A stretch of 64,000 nucleotides of DNA, taken from contig CM114272.1 in assembly GCA_050084515.1 (NCBI GenBank), positions 56,358,001 through 56,422,000 on the forward strand, read 5' to 3'. The notes under the pieces were generated by a model. The model ran no database searches. It worked only from the letters and a program-made list of their open reading frames with translations, and was not told the DNA's origin. This DNA is from Blasia pusilla (lineage: Eukaryota; Marchantiophyta; Marchantiopsida; Blasiales). Of the stretch, positions 22,198 through 32,320 are shown piece by piece. Made by a program: the position numbers and the translations under genes. How positions within the stretch are numbered: the stretch's first letter is position 1; each line of letters starts with the position of its first letter.

Positions 22198-23430
22198 CTC
22201 AAACTCATACTCCTGTAGTAATAGAGCCCACCTGGCAAGCCTTCCCGTAAGCTTTGTCGGACTCCATCAACCACCTCAACGGTTGATGATCAGTGATAAG
22301 TGTGAAAGGGTTGCCGAATAAATAACACCTAAAATGTGCCACGGCCCACATTGCAGCCTAGCACTCTCCCTCGTAGGAGCTGTACTTTGCCTCTGCAATG
22401 TTCTTCGATCGGCTCGCGTAAGCCACAACGAACTCCCTCTCCTTGTCATCCCTGTGAGTAAGCACTGTTCCTAGACCCAACATGCTCCAATCCGTATGTA
22501 ACTGGAATGGGCGACCCCTAACCGGTCTTTGTAAAATGGGTGAGGACGTCAACCTGTCCTTGAGCTCTTGAAATGCTCGCTCCTGATCATCTCCCCACAA
22601 CCACACCTGATCAAGTCTCGTCAACAAGGTCAAAGACTTTGCGATTGCACTAAAACCCTTGACATACCGTCGATAGAAGTTCGCCAGTCCAAGAAATGCT
22701 CGGACTCGACTCACATTTGTAGGGCGTGGAATGTGCGCAATAGCCTCTACCTTCGTGTGCTAAACGCCTAACCCACTCGGGTATATGGTGTGTCCCATGT
22801 ACTCAATCTGCTCCTAAAAGAATCTGCACTTGCTTGGATGTAACTTCAGTCCATGTAACTGCAATCGCCGAAACACCTCCTCCAAGTGTCGCTCATGCTC
22901 CTCAACCATGGAACTGAAGATAAGAATATCATCTATGTAACATCGTACAAAATCCAAGCCAGCCAGAATCCTATCCATCACTCTCTAAAACTCTGCAGGC
23001 GCTTTCTTCAACCCAAATGGTAAGAACCACAACTTGATACAAGCAATCTCTCCCGAACCGATCTATCCTACAGAATGTTGTCTTCTCCCTGTCCTCCAAC
23101 CTGATAGGAAGCTGATGATAGCCAACACGGAGATCTAAAGTACTGAAGATCTTTGCATGCCCTACCGCATCAAAGATCTCCTCAGGAGTAGGCATGGCGC
23201 ACGATCGACCTCGTCTGTCGGTTGATAGGACGGTAATCTCCACACATCTGCCTATCCGTCCAATTGCCATACATATCCTTCTTTGCCGGCATGACTGTGG
23301 CAGATGGATGACTCCCCATGTGATAACTCCACAAGTCTTGCCTCCAACAAGTCCTGACTCTTGCTCTGAATCAAGGCTCGCTCCATATCATAATACCTGT
23401 AGGGTCAACGAAAGATCGGCGTATCACTAG
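22198..23430 (-). pseudogene. Element 1 reverse transcriptase and RNase H, broken
   Basis: RT shows TPEEIFDAVGHAKIFSTLDL and GYHQLPIRLEDREKTTF (22971-23270) and a YIDD active site at about 22930-22940. The connection and RNase H parts show RVRAFLGLANFYRRYVKGFS and AYASRSKNIAEAKYSSYEGE (22358-22714). Stops and shifts occur every few hundred bases. The domain order is standard Ty3. Confidence 0.88.
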
Positions 23431-23795
23431 CCAACTCAATCCGTATCCCGGGACCCTTCAGCGTACCCAAGTCTCTCATCATCAAGGCAAAACAACCGAC
23501 ATGCCCTCTCGAGAAACCTATGAACTCGTCGCTCTCCTCCTATTAACTTGAGACCTATCAGGCTCCCAAGTCTCCATCGTGACCTCACTCGGAGAGGACG
23601 CAACCTCCGGCTTTGGTTGCTATGTAGCAACCCTAGCCACCTCCGCAACAGCCACTCCACCCTGACCTCCTACACCATGCTCCACATCCAAAAAATGAAC
23701 ATGTGCTACTCTAGCCGCCTTCGCACTCTGTGCTCGAACGACGTCCCAGGAAGTCCATGGGTGCATATCTCTCCTCGTCTCGCCTGACCAATGCC

Positions 23796-24840
23796 TCAGA
23801 TAGACCTCAGAGGCAATGGTCCAACTCGTGGACGTGACGACATGGATGACACTCGCATCCGTCTCTGCTCAGCCATACCTAGGCTGAGTATCCATGTGAG
23901 ACAGTTGAGGTCCATCGCCTGCCCCAAAAAATATCTTCGTGATGCCTTAGTCAACCCTGGCACCGCCGTAGTACCGGTAGTGAACCCCATGGCGCGCTCG
24001 CGCTCATCTACTGTAGGCTCCTCCAAGGCTCCGGTCACCTCATCCCAAATCATGCCTGGCCCTCCCTGACGAAAGGCATGGGATGCTGGGAAGCTCACCA
24101 ACGTAGGTAAGGCTGCCCTCAACTCCCCCACCCTATTGGCCATGGCCAACGGTGGTCTATCATCCCGTATCACCACCTGAGATCGACGCCTTGAGCCCAA
24201 AATAGCATCCATTGTGAGATGTGGTGCTCTCTAGACTCCACCGTATGCTCGACTCAGTACCTCTGATGGTATCAGGTTCGTCCACCACAGTCGTGGATGA
24301 TGGGCACGTGACCCAACTCTCACTGCATCTAACAACACAGCACGTCCCAACCAGGACCTCACCTGATGTACACTCGTCATCACACGTGCACGAGTGTCTC
24401 CTAACAACGGCATGTTCTCCAAAATGTACGCTCGAGAACATATCTGACTCTCCTGCAAGTGTCGTAATACTCGCAGCATCTCCCAAAACATCCCTGACCT
24501 CGGATCCTGCAATCCAAATCCTCGGCCAGCTGATGAATGACCCTGACATGGCCATCCAGCAATCACCAAATGAATGGTGGCAACTCTATCCAGATCCTAC
24601 GCCCCACCAAAGAGATGTCGGCGGGTAGCGTATCCTGGTATCCCCGTACTGCAGATACCGACAACAACTCATGATACCTCTGGACCAATCTCGCCACATG
24701 ACCTAATGATACTCGCCGCGCAGTCTCATCTCTCTCCACATAAAGGTACTGGTGCACTGGTATGCCCGCCTGCAATAATGCAGCCAATCTGGTGCTAATC
24801 CCTCCAAAGAGATCTAACACCCTAACACCCTCCTCTGGGC
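23796..24840 (-). pseudogene. DNA (cytosine-5) methyltransferase domain of element 1
   Basis: Motifs are in the order of ordinary (non-permuted) C5 methyltransferases. Motif I is VRVLDLFGGISTRLA (about 24826). Motif IV is GWPCQGHSSAGRG with the catalytic Cys at about 24546-24548. A conserved DPRSGMFWEMLRVL helix follows, then motif VI AYILENMPLLGD and motif VIII HHPRLWWTNL (24231-24569). The C-terminal part ERERAMGFTTGTTAV and SRRYFLGQAMDLN (23796-24212) resembles the Dnmt3-type tail. The expected product would methylate DNA. One frameshift just before motif IV and a stop near 24230 break this copy. It lies between protease and RT, so it was translated as part of the polyprotein. Confidence 0.85.
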
Positions 24841-25960
24841 ACTGCCACACATCAGGTGTGGTATCTAGTGGGGTCATCGTCTCCACTCCAAGAGCCCGAT
24901 CGCCACGTGACTCTCGCGGATGTGGGATAAAAACATGACTCCACGCCTGCCTCACGAGGTCGTTGGCACTCCTCTGTAGCTCCCGAGTCGTACCCCACAA
25001 TGGTGAAGAGGCCTCGCCAACATGGGAAGAGACACCCGCCATGGCATGTCTCTCCGTGGGACTATCCGCTACTGGGACATCCTCCGCATCTGCGTTACCC
25101 TCCAACAACTCTCCTGGCCAGCTAACACTACCTGTGAAAGCTGCCAACGTGGTCACAGACTCTCCTCGTGATCGACCACCTCGTCCCGCAAACTGCACGG
25201 GTAACTGACTCATCCGGCCGTCACCTGACCGCCATCCTGGCCGATAAGCAACGATCTCCTCCCAAAAGTCAAGGATGAATCCTAGGGGATATAGTACGGT
25301 ACTCCCCACCAACACATCGTACGACTCAACTGGTGTCGTAATCGCACGTGTGCGCACCATAGCACTATCCGTCGCATGTTTTGGCTGGACTCTGACAAAA
25401 ATCTCCTGTCGAGTCATATACTGAGTGGGTGACCCCAATCGAGGTCTGTATCTGGAAGGGACAAGGCTCAATGTCGGCCTTCCGTAACCCCAACGCTAAA
25501 CACGCCGCCTTCCCTAACATCAAGGGTTGCGCTCCCGAATCAAGTAGGACGCGCTGCGGGTGATATACTATCCCCGTCAGACTAACCAAGAGAAATACTC
25601 TAGCTCGATTATCCAGTAACACTACTCCAGGTGTCACCACTGCTCGCTCTATGGCCGGTCGAGCTGGCATATCTACCAATTTCGCCGCCGCCGCATGCCA
25701 TGACTCTGTGGGGAACGTCCCAAGCACCGGCTCTGAGGGCAAGTCCACCACCTCCTCAACTACCTCTGAACAAGAAGCAGTCATCTCTCCACGCTCACAT
25801 AACATGGCGGCCAACCGGAACACCTCAGCTGGTCCAACTCCCAACGTCGCCAACTCTATGGCGGAAAATAGCGGAGTCTGACTCACTCTGGTGGCCACCT
25901 CCAACACTATGGTCTACACTGACTCCACTCGAGCCGGCATAGGACTTGTCACTCCAACTC
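24841..25960 (-). pseudogene. Element 1 protease and linker
   Basis: Retropepsin-like region: RVLLDSGAQPLMLGKAAC carries the D-S-G-A active site (about 25540). The later PVESYDVLVGSTVLYPLGF corresponds to the second half of the fold (DVLVG). A ~150-residue linker without recognisable domains leads to methyltransferase motif I. A frame change occurs at about 25365-25471. Confidence 0.75.
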
Positions 25961-26208
25961 CTCGTGACGTCGACGTAGGTGCCTAAACTGTAGGCACCAC
26001 TGGTCGTCGAGGCACCATCGATGGTGTGTGTAGTGCCTCCGACAATATGAACGACTGTGGAACCCTGGCTTGCCGCCCATCGGTCCCCTCTGGTGGGTCA
26101 ATCTCAACTCCACCTCTCGATGGCTCGGTGCCTCTCGCAGCACCCCGAGTCACCACTTCAGCTGCCTCAACCTGGGCTGCACTACACATGAATCCCATAC
26201 GAGGTGCG
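25961..26208 (-). pseudogene. Element 1 gag-protease junction fragment
   Basis: RMGFMCSAAQVEAAEVV and RVPQSFILSEALHTPSM are matched by the uninterrupted element 2 at about 58560-58710 (LPQSFTLSEAMRTPSM). The similarity stops at 26208, where the GTAAGAGG terminal repeat of the inserted transposon begins. Confidence 0.7.
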
Positions 26209-26245
26209 GTAAGAGGAGAGGAAGAGAGGAAGAGAGAGAGAGGAG
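26209..26245 (+). repeat. Left terminal inverted repeat
   Basis: GTAAGAGGAGAGGAAGAGAG followed by more GA-rich sequence. It pairs with 47520-47555 with a few mismatches and a 2-base indel. Purine-rich low complexity lowers the weight of the match. Confidence 0.5.
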
Positions 26246-26604
26246 AGAGGAAACTACCTTCAACCGAAATAGATACTTTTTTTTTAAGGGAGTTTCCGTT
26301 GGGTTGAAGAGAGGAAACTTTTTGTGTGAATTTTTTTGCACTTTTTTGTTCAGTTATTAAGCAGTCCCACAGTTTTTTTTTTTTCTCTTCCATATTTTGG
26401 CAACCCATCTGAGTCCGACCGGTTGCAAATTGCACAAAATTTAGAAAACTGAAAAATCAGTGGAATCATAAGTGTGAAACCAATCACTTTTTCCATCCAA
26501 GGTCTGGAAAAAATCTATCATTTGCCCCGGGCTGAATAGAGTTCAAGCTCAAAGTGAAGGTTCAGGAAAAATAAAAGTACAATCTAAAACCTCATTTTGC
26601 ATCC
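26246..26604. other. Subterminal AT-rich DNA
   Basis: T-rich runs (T9 at about 26278, T10 at about 26374) and no gene. The right end of the transposon has a similar T-rich stretch inside its terminal repeat. Confidence 0.4.
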
Positions 26605-26964
26605 TCAAAGTGGTTTGTTTAAAATACTTCGCACTTCTTTGAGGGACAGAATTGGTTGGTGGATTCCTACTCCTACCTCCGACTCTCTTAAAACTACCAG
26701 CAACACATAGTACATGTGCTTACAAGGGAAATACCTTTTGCCACTTGTCTCTCTTTGGACAAAGTCATCACATGAACATGTGGGAAAGCAACAGATGTGC
26801 ACCACATACACCCTTGTGACACTTGAATTTACAGTGTTGTTCCTGACCCAATACATCCTTCCTATTCCATTGCCACTCAAGACATCTTTCATGGCGATGA
26901 TCTCCATTTTTGCCTCCCGAGCTGATGCAATTCGCTTTGCTCTCTCCACCGTTGGCCTACACAT
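26605..26964 (-). pseudogene. SWIM zinc finger, C-terminal part of the Mutator-like transposase
   Basis: The frame reads TCSCDDFVQRETSGKRYFPC followed by KHMYYVLL, i.e. the SWIM pattern CxC...CxH. SWIM fingers sit C-terminal to the catalytic domain in MuDR/FAR1-type transposases. The rest of the minus-strand gene lies at 37055-39895; the two parts are separated by the nested retrotransposon. The upstream stretch 26965-27531 is probably also part of this gene but has several stops. Confidence 0.65.
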
Positions 26965-27531
26965 TCATTTCTCTTCACCCCATTTCTAGACTCAAACAGA
27001 AATAATGGATTGAGATCATCCACCTTCTCCGGTACATGTTGACATCAATCTTGGGTTGAATACTAAATCGAAGGTCTCAGTAATGCGAACATGCTCGAAC
27101 TTCCCCGTCTATGAGTCTCAAACCGGCACTTGTAAGATTGTCCACCGTCTTGAGTGCGGTTCAGACTGCGGCGATGGGCCAAATCGTGGGGGTATTCCCC
27201 GGAGCTCCAATGGCAGCCGGATAAGACTTTCGAAAAGCGCAAGATTCATTTGGGCAAAAGAGGAACTTCAATTGATCCCCGGTCCTCGTGAACGATCAAA
27301 GGTTTTGAGTCCCCAAAACCAGGCAAAGGGTCGTCATCCTTTGTACTGATTCTTATTTAGGAAAGTGCCGCATGCTCTCCTAATGCCATCAGATCCTGCC
27401 CTGCAGGTGGGTCCACGTCCTGGGTTTCTCCGAGATATATGCCAACGTTTTAGGTTGCAATCCACCTCTATTACCGGAATCCCATATTGTTGAACCACCC
27501 CAGTGACAGGATGTTGCGAACTTCCAGCAAC
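26965..27531 (-). other. Probable transposase-gene interior, decayed
   Basis: It lies between the SWIM part and the retrotransposon insertion point. Minus-strand open fragments (for example TPTIWPIAAV and TVDNL) hint at coding sequence, but stops and frame changes prevent a domain call. Confidence 0.3.
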
Positions 27532-27536
27532 GGAGG

Positions 27537-28590
27537 TGTAATGTCTAAGTGTTTCTTATTTACAGTCAATTGTAGAGTTCGATCCCCAAGAGGATCATTG
27601 TTGGATGAAAAGAGAGTATAAAGTGATGATTATGTTGTAAAGGTGTAATTGATTATGTAATTCAAAGGTAATATTCCAATAACATCTTCCGATCCTTTTT
27701 AGTACCTATGTTTTCTTCTTCAATTCTCTCGAGTGGAGTTTAAAGTACGCTCAGGCAATTTGTTCTCTCAACACCTCGGAACCTCAGAGAGACCTCAAGA
27801 ATAAAGCTGGCTTCTCCTACTTTCGGAACTCAATCCGTCGGGGCAGGTTACTCTCTGTCAAACAGATTTCATACAACTTTATGTTGATTATTCCATTGAT
27901 GAGAAAGGTTCGCCTAATTCACTCTTCACTCGGCAGACCCAAGAAGAATATTCAGACATAAGGACTTCATGAGCAAATGATGATAATAGCTTCTGTCCTA
28001 TTTCTTAAATATTCTCGAGAGTAGGATCGTTTCTATGATCCGAAGCGTTCTTGATGAAGTTGGTGTCTCTTCAATATCTGTAACTACCTAGATCTATGGT
28101 TCTCTTAGCTTTTCCTACGATCCCTTTGAATCCGCGGTACAAAACTGTTCTAACTACCAATTTGATATAAAGGGTCGCGCCCTTTCCTAGTCTAATTGTT
28201 TAAACTATGTGTCGGTTCGAATCCCAATCATGCTGAGCTTCGCTGTGCTAAATTTCCGGAGGACGAAGTTCTTCATTCTTCTTCGTGCTTCGTTCTTCGT
28301 TCTTCGTGCTTCGTGCTTCGTTAAAGAGCGAAGTACTTCGTATATAGAGCTTCGTTGAGCTTCGTTAGACTTTGTTAAGCTTCGTTAAGCTTCGCTAAGC
28401 TTCGTTACAGCTTTTGATTCTCCTCTAAGGCAAATCCTTGATCTTCATCTCTCTGCCTTGTCTTAGGAGCTTGGTGATTCACTTATTCTTCTTCATAATA
28501 ATAAATAATCACAATCAAAATCATAATATACAAGAGTCTTCGTTAAATAAAAGATATATTCTTCAAGATTACAAAATTGTGGGTATCACA
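27537..28590 (-). repeat. 3-prime LTR (1054 bp) of the Athila-like element
   Basis: It matches 35733-36916 with few substitutions. It lacks about 130 bp that the other copy has after CAGACATAAG (about 36149-36290). It contains runs of CTTCGT/GCTTCGTT units at about 28250-28410. Confidence 0.92.
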
Positions 28591-28604
28591 TACCCCCTCC
28601 CTCA
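28591..28604 (-). other. Polypurine tract of the Athila-like element
   Basis: On minus GAGGGAGGGGGTA directly precedes the TGTGATACCC start of the 3-prime LTR. Confidence 0.8.
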
Positions 28605-28629
28605 AATGTGAGCCGCCCCGGCGAACACT

Positions 28630-30546
28630 TCATGATGTATCTCCTATCTCCATAAAAGTGTCGTCTAAACTATCAAATTCAGGGGTAGGTAAAAAACGGC
28701 CGTGAATCGTAGAAGGTTTGTTGATAATATTAGGGGTATGATTGCGCATTCTTTCTCGCGACTTGTTAACAACTAAGTGACTCCCTAGGGCTTCATTCTG
28801 GACTAAGACATCAGATGGAGTAAATGCTGGTAATTCTTCAAGAGTAAGTGAAAGAGTGGGTACAACTTCTGGAAGAGACTTAGTATGATTGTCAAATTGG
28901 CGCTTCCAATGTTTGTTGATGTAGTTGATTTCCTCGTTCATCTGTTCCTCGAAGTTCTTGGTTGCTTCGTCGACCAGCTCTTTGACATCTTCCGGGTCCA
29001 TCTAGGCTTCGTTGAGTAGCTTCTGCTCTGCCTCCAAGACTGCGATCCTCCGGTAGCCTCCGCCCACTGTGCTAGTAAGTCTTTGTTCGCTTCTCGATGT
29101 TCTTGAAGCAGCTTCGAGGACTCAGCATGTTGGATCGACAACTTCTTGAATTCGGTGTGAACCCGCCGTGTTTGATGTTGATGCTTGTCAATGAGGTGCA
29201 AAGCTTCCTTGATCTGCGAAACTAACTGATCCGCCCCACATTCGAGGTTAATCGCCAAACTTTCCCATTGGCGTGCGTTCCGTGCTTCGTACTGACACAA
29301 GACCAAGTCGCTTTGAGCTTTGCAAAGCGTGGTCTTCGTTTCTTCGAGTTCCTGATTCCGTAATTGCAAATTTGTTTCTGCTACTCGGCGCTGTACTTCG
29401 TGGTTTGACGAAGCTTGGGCTCTGTAGTTGAGGTCTTGCAGGCCTTCTAAATAATCGTCCACGGACGCCGTATCCTCGAGGTGAAGAACCCGTTGGAGTT
29501 GGTTCATGACGGGAACTGCCAATTGCAAGAACCATATCATGTCGTCTGCCGTCTGCGACATGAGACGAAGTGCAGATTGATGATCCGTTGCCCGCGGGGT
29601 CTCGTCGGAATCCTCCTGCATGACAGGTTCTGGGTCCGGGGTTGTTTCAAAATTGACCCGGCCTCGCTTTGGCCAAGGCATTTCGTTGATAGCTTCGTCT
29701 TTCTTCAAAGCCGAAGTGTGCGGATGTTGCTGAGGTGCTTCGGAGGGCGGGGTGACTTCGCGGCTACCCCTGGTACTAGTTGCGCCTTTCCGTGGTAGTC
29801 GGACGGGGGTCACTTGCGACCAATCTAACGCCTCCTCTGCGGTTAATTCCTGCTTGTGAATATAAAGATGGATCAAGAAAGGAGATAGGAAGGACTTCGT
29901 GCTTGGATGAAGCACGTCCACCATCCAAATGCGTGCCCGCCCACAAAAGCAGCAAAGTCGACTCCTGGGGCTTCGGGGTCAAGGTGTTGATTCCAGATGA
30001 TGTCGCACATCTTCAAGATCTTGTTCGTCAGATAGTAAGAACGAGCGGGATAAAACAGGGTCATCAGATGTTTGCAAAACTGACCAAAGACGGGCGGAGA
30101 GAGTGACGAAGCCTTGTAGCCGTTCCTGCCCAGGCGCTCAGACGTGACACAGCCGAGTGCTAAAAGATCTTCATGTTTGACTAGCAACTCCGTGTCATAC
30201 TCGTACTCTGGCGCAGCCGGGAGCAGATAAGTTGCTCTCCAATCGTCCGCCGTCAATGTTGGGGTTGAGCTCGATACCAAAGACCCTTCTTTTGAAACTT
30301 GGCGACTGCAGACGCAGAGCGAAGCTCTCCCAGGAGTTCTCCGGATGTTAAAGTCCAGTTGGCTTGAAAGAAAGTTGCCAACGATCGCTCCTCCAGCGCT
30401 TCGATCAGCTCCGGTGACAGCTTGACCGTCGGCATCGCCGCGCTTCGCAGAATGGGTGTGGAGTCTTCGCGAGGCATGTAGCTAGGTCGATCTCGATGGA
30501 CACCCCGCTTTGGCCTGCTACGCAACTTCGTGGTGATCCCGTCCAT
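28630..30546 (-). CDS. Extra ORF downstream of integrase (Athila-like), frameshifted
   Basis: Open pieces run in order on minus: 30253-30546, 29873-30280, 28938-29924 and 28630-29001. They overlap at frame changes, so they probably derive from one ~600-residue product. The N-terminal part (LSPELIEALEERSLATFFQA; SPPVFGQFCKHLMTLFYPAR) is compact and globular in appearance. The C-terminal part (residues about 130-300 of the 328-codon piece) is rich in E, Q, K and L heptads (LRNQELEETKTTL; HTEFKKLSIQHAESSKLLQE) and looks like a coiled coil. It occupies the env-like position of Athila/Tat elements. No signal peptide or membrane segment is apparent, so I do not call it an envelope protein. Function unknown. 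Confidence 0.55.
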
Positions 30547-30683
30547 GAAAATACCCGCTTGGTTACGCTAGACTGCTCTTATAGTCTGCTCCCCCCTTGT
30601 CCGTTCTTGGTCGTGGCGCCGGGGCTGTAACAAGAAAGTGGGCGCTTCGCGGCTTCGCCACGCTCCCCCTTCCTCACTTCTTG

Positions 30684-30885
30684 TGCTTTGCTGCTTCGCG
30701 AAGCATGGGCTGTCTGGAACCTCGGTGCTTCGCTACTTCGCGAAGCACGGTATATCTTGAACTTCTGTGCTTCGTGACTTCGCGAAGCTCGGTATGTCGT
30801 GAACTTCTGTGCTTCGCTACTTTGCGAAGCTCGGTATGTCGTGAACTTCTGTGCTTTGCTACTTTGCGAAGCACGGGGCGTTCAC
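30684..30885. repeat. 42-bp tandem repeat, 5 copies, each with an internal palindrome
   Basis: Units start at 30684, 30726, 30768, 30810 and 30852. Each contains TGCTTCGCTACTTCGCGAAG or a close variant, in which GCTTCGC and GCGAAGC pair. It lies between integrase and the extra ORF. Confidence 0.85.
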
Positions 30886-31051
30886 CTACCCCCTTCCTCA
30901 TGTTTCAGTTATCCTCAGGTTCGGGCTCATAATACCGGCGCACATGCATTCCATTGACTCGCGTGGGCAGGGATTCTCCCTGTAAGGTTTCTAATTGGAG
31001 GGATCCATTATCATAGATGGCCAATACCCGATAGGGTCCCATCCAATTTAA

Positions 31052-32320
31052 TTATAATTTTCCGGGGAACTTTAGTCGCCGGTTATCATACAATAACACT
31101 AAGTCGCCAACATTGATAGATTGTGGCCGGAGATGTCGATCGTAACGTTTCTTACGTTCTTTTTGCACTTGGGCTGTCCGGCGTAACGCGAGCATGCGTG
31201 CTTCTTCCAACTCCACTAGGGTCTCATTCCTGTGTTCGATAACTTCGCCCGCAGCTTCCGTTTTTGTGCCCTCCAATACCCGATAAGTGGGCAACGCCCA
31301 TTGAATAGGTGTTAAGGGATGTACGCCATAAGTCAGGAAGAACGGGGTGTATTTTGTCGTCACCTTCTCAGCTGTTCGGTACGCCCATAATGCTAGGGCA
31401 ATTTTTGTGTCCCAATCATAGGAATAGGTTACCGTTAATCGATTCAATATTCGGCAAATGAGGCCGTTCGATTTTTCCGTCAACCCGTTGGCTTTAGGGT
31501 TGTAGGGAGTGGTTTTCCGATGCTTAATGAGAAAGTGGGAAGTGAGAGACTCAATAGTCTGGTTCAGGAAGTGCGTACCCTGGTCACTTACTAGTTCCAA
31601 CGGACAGCCATAACGCGTGATAATCATCTCGTATAAAAACTTAGCCACTGTTTCGCTGTCATCTTTCCGCGTGGCTACTGCTTCAACCATCTTAGTACAA
31701 TAGTCCATGGCGATAAGAATATACTTCCGCCGGGTTTGGCGAGTGGCCGGGGAGATAGGGCCCACGAAGTCAATGCCCCATTTTTCAAAAGGAGCTAGGG
31801 GCATGATGGGGACCAAAGGCCGCCGCGTAGTCGCCGTGGGTCGACCTGCCCTTTGGCAGGCATCACAACTCCGAATAAAATTACCTACGTCTTTGTACAT
31901 AGTCGGCCACCAATAACGTGCGGCCAAAATTTTCTTAACGGTATTTTTTACCGCATAGTGTCCACCGGAATCAGCCATATGCAGGGATCTGATGACCTGG
32001 GGAACCTCTTCCGCTTCCAAGCATCTTCGATGCTCTTCATCAGCACCTAATTTGAATAAGAACCCTTGACAGATCTCATAAGGGCCTATCCGATGTAAAA
32101 AAACTGCGCGCTCTTCCGCTGTCATTGGGGCAGGAAGTCGCAAAGTCATTAGAAACCGCAGAATATCAGCATACAATGACTGGCTCAACCGTTCCTCTGT
32201 TATCTGGAACAGATCTTCATCGGGAAAGGTGTCATTGACAGATTGGATGAGGTCCGCGTTTGTCATCCTCAACCGGGAAAGAAAATCGGCATTGGTATGC
32301 ACCTTGCCGGCACGGGTCAC
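31052..32320 (-). CDS. Integrase of the Athila-like element (open 422-codon piece)
   Basis: An uninterrupted frame. It has the RNase H-integrase link at the start (NADFLSRLR) and an HHCC zinc-binding region (HMADSGGHYAVKNTVKKIL; SCDACQRAG). The DDE core follows (GIDFVGPISPATRQ; LVSDQGTHFLNQ; NPKANGLTEKSNG with the final Glu), then the C-terminal VGDLVLLYDNRRLKFPGKL. Core residues are intact. Upstream RT is broken, so the polyprotein as a whole is not. Confidence 0.92.
   Translation of the reverse strand: MTRAGKVHTNADFLSRLRMTNADLIQSVNDTFPDEDLFQITEERLSQSLYADILRFLMTLRLPAPMTAEERAVFLHRIGPYEICQGFLFKLGADEEHRRCLEAEEVPQVIRSLHMADSGGHYAVKNTVKKILAARYWWPTMYKDVGNFIRSCDACQRAGRPTATTRRPLVPIMPLAPFEKWGIDFVGPISPATRQTRRKYILIAMDYCTKMVEAVATRKDDSETVAKFLYEMIITRYGCPLELVSDQGTHFLNQTIESLTSHFLIKHRKTTPYNPKANGLTEKSNGLICRILNRLTVTYSYDWDTKIALALWAYRTAEKVTTKYTPFFLTYGVHPLTPIQWALPTYRVLEGTKTEAAGEVIEHRNETLVELEEARMLALRRTAQVQKERKKRYDRHLRPQSINVGDLVLLYDNRRLKFPGKL

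Noticed and set aside
23796-24840. Methyltransferase as a plant DRM-type enzyme
   Set aside because: DRM enzymes have a rearranged motif order. Here motifs run I, IV, VI, VIII in the normal order.
28630-30546. Extra ORF as an envelope glycoprotein
   Set aside because: No signal peptide, membrane anchor or cysteine pattern was seen; only the position fits.
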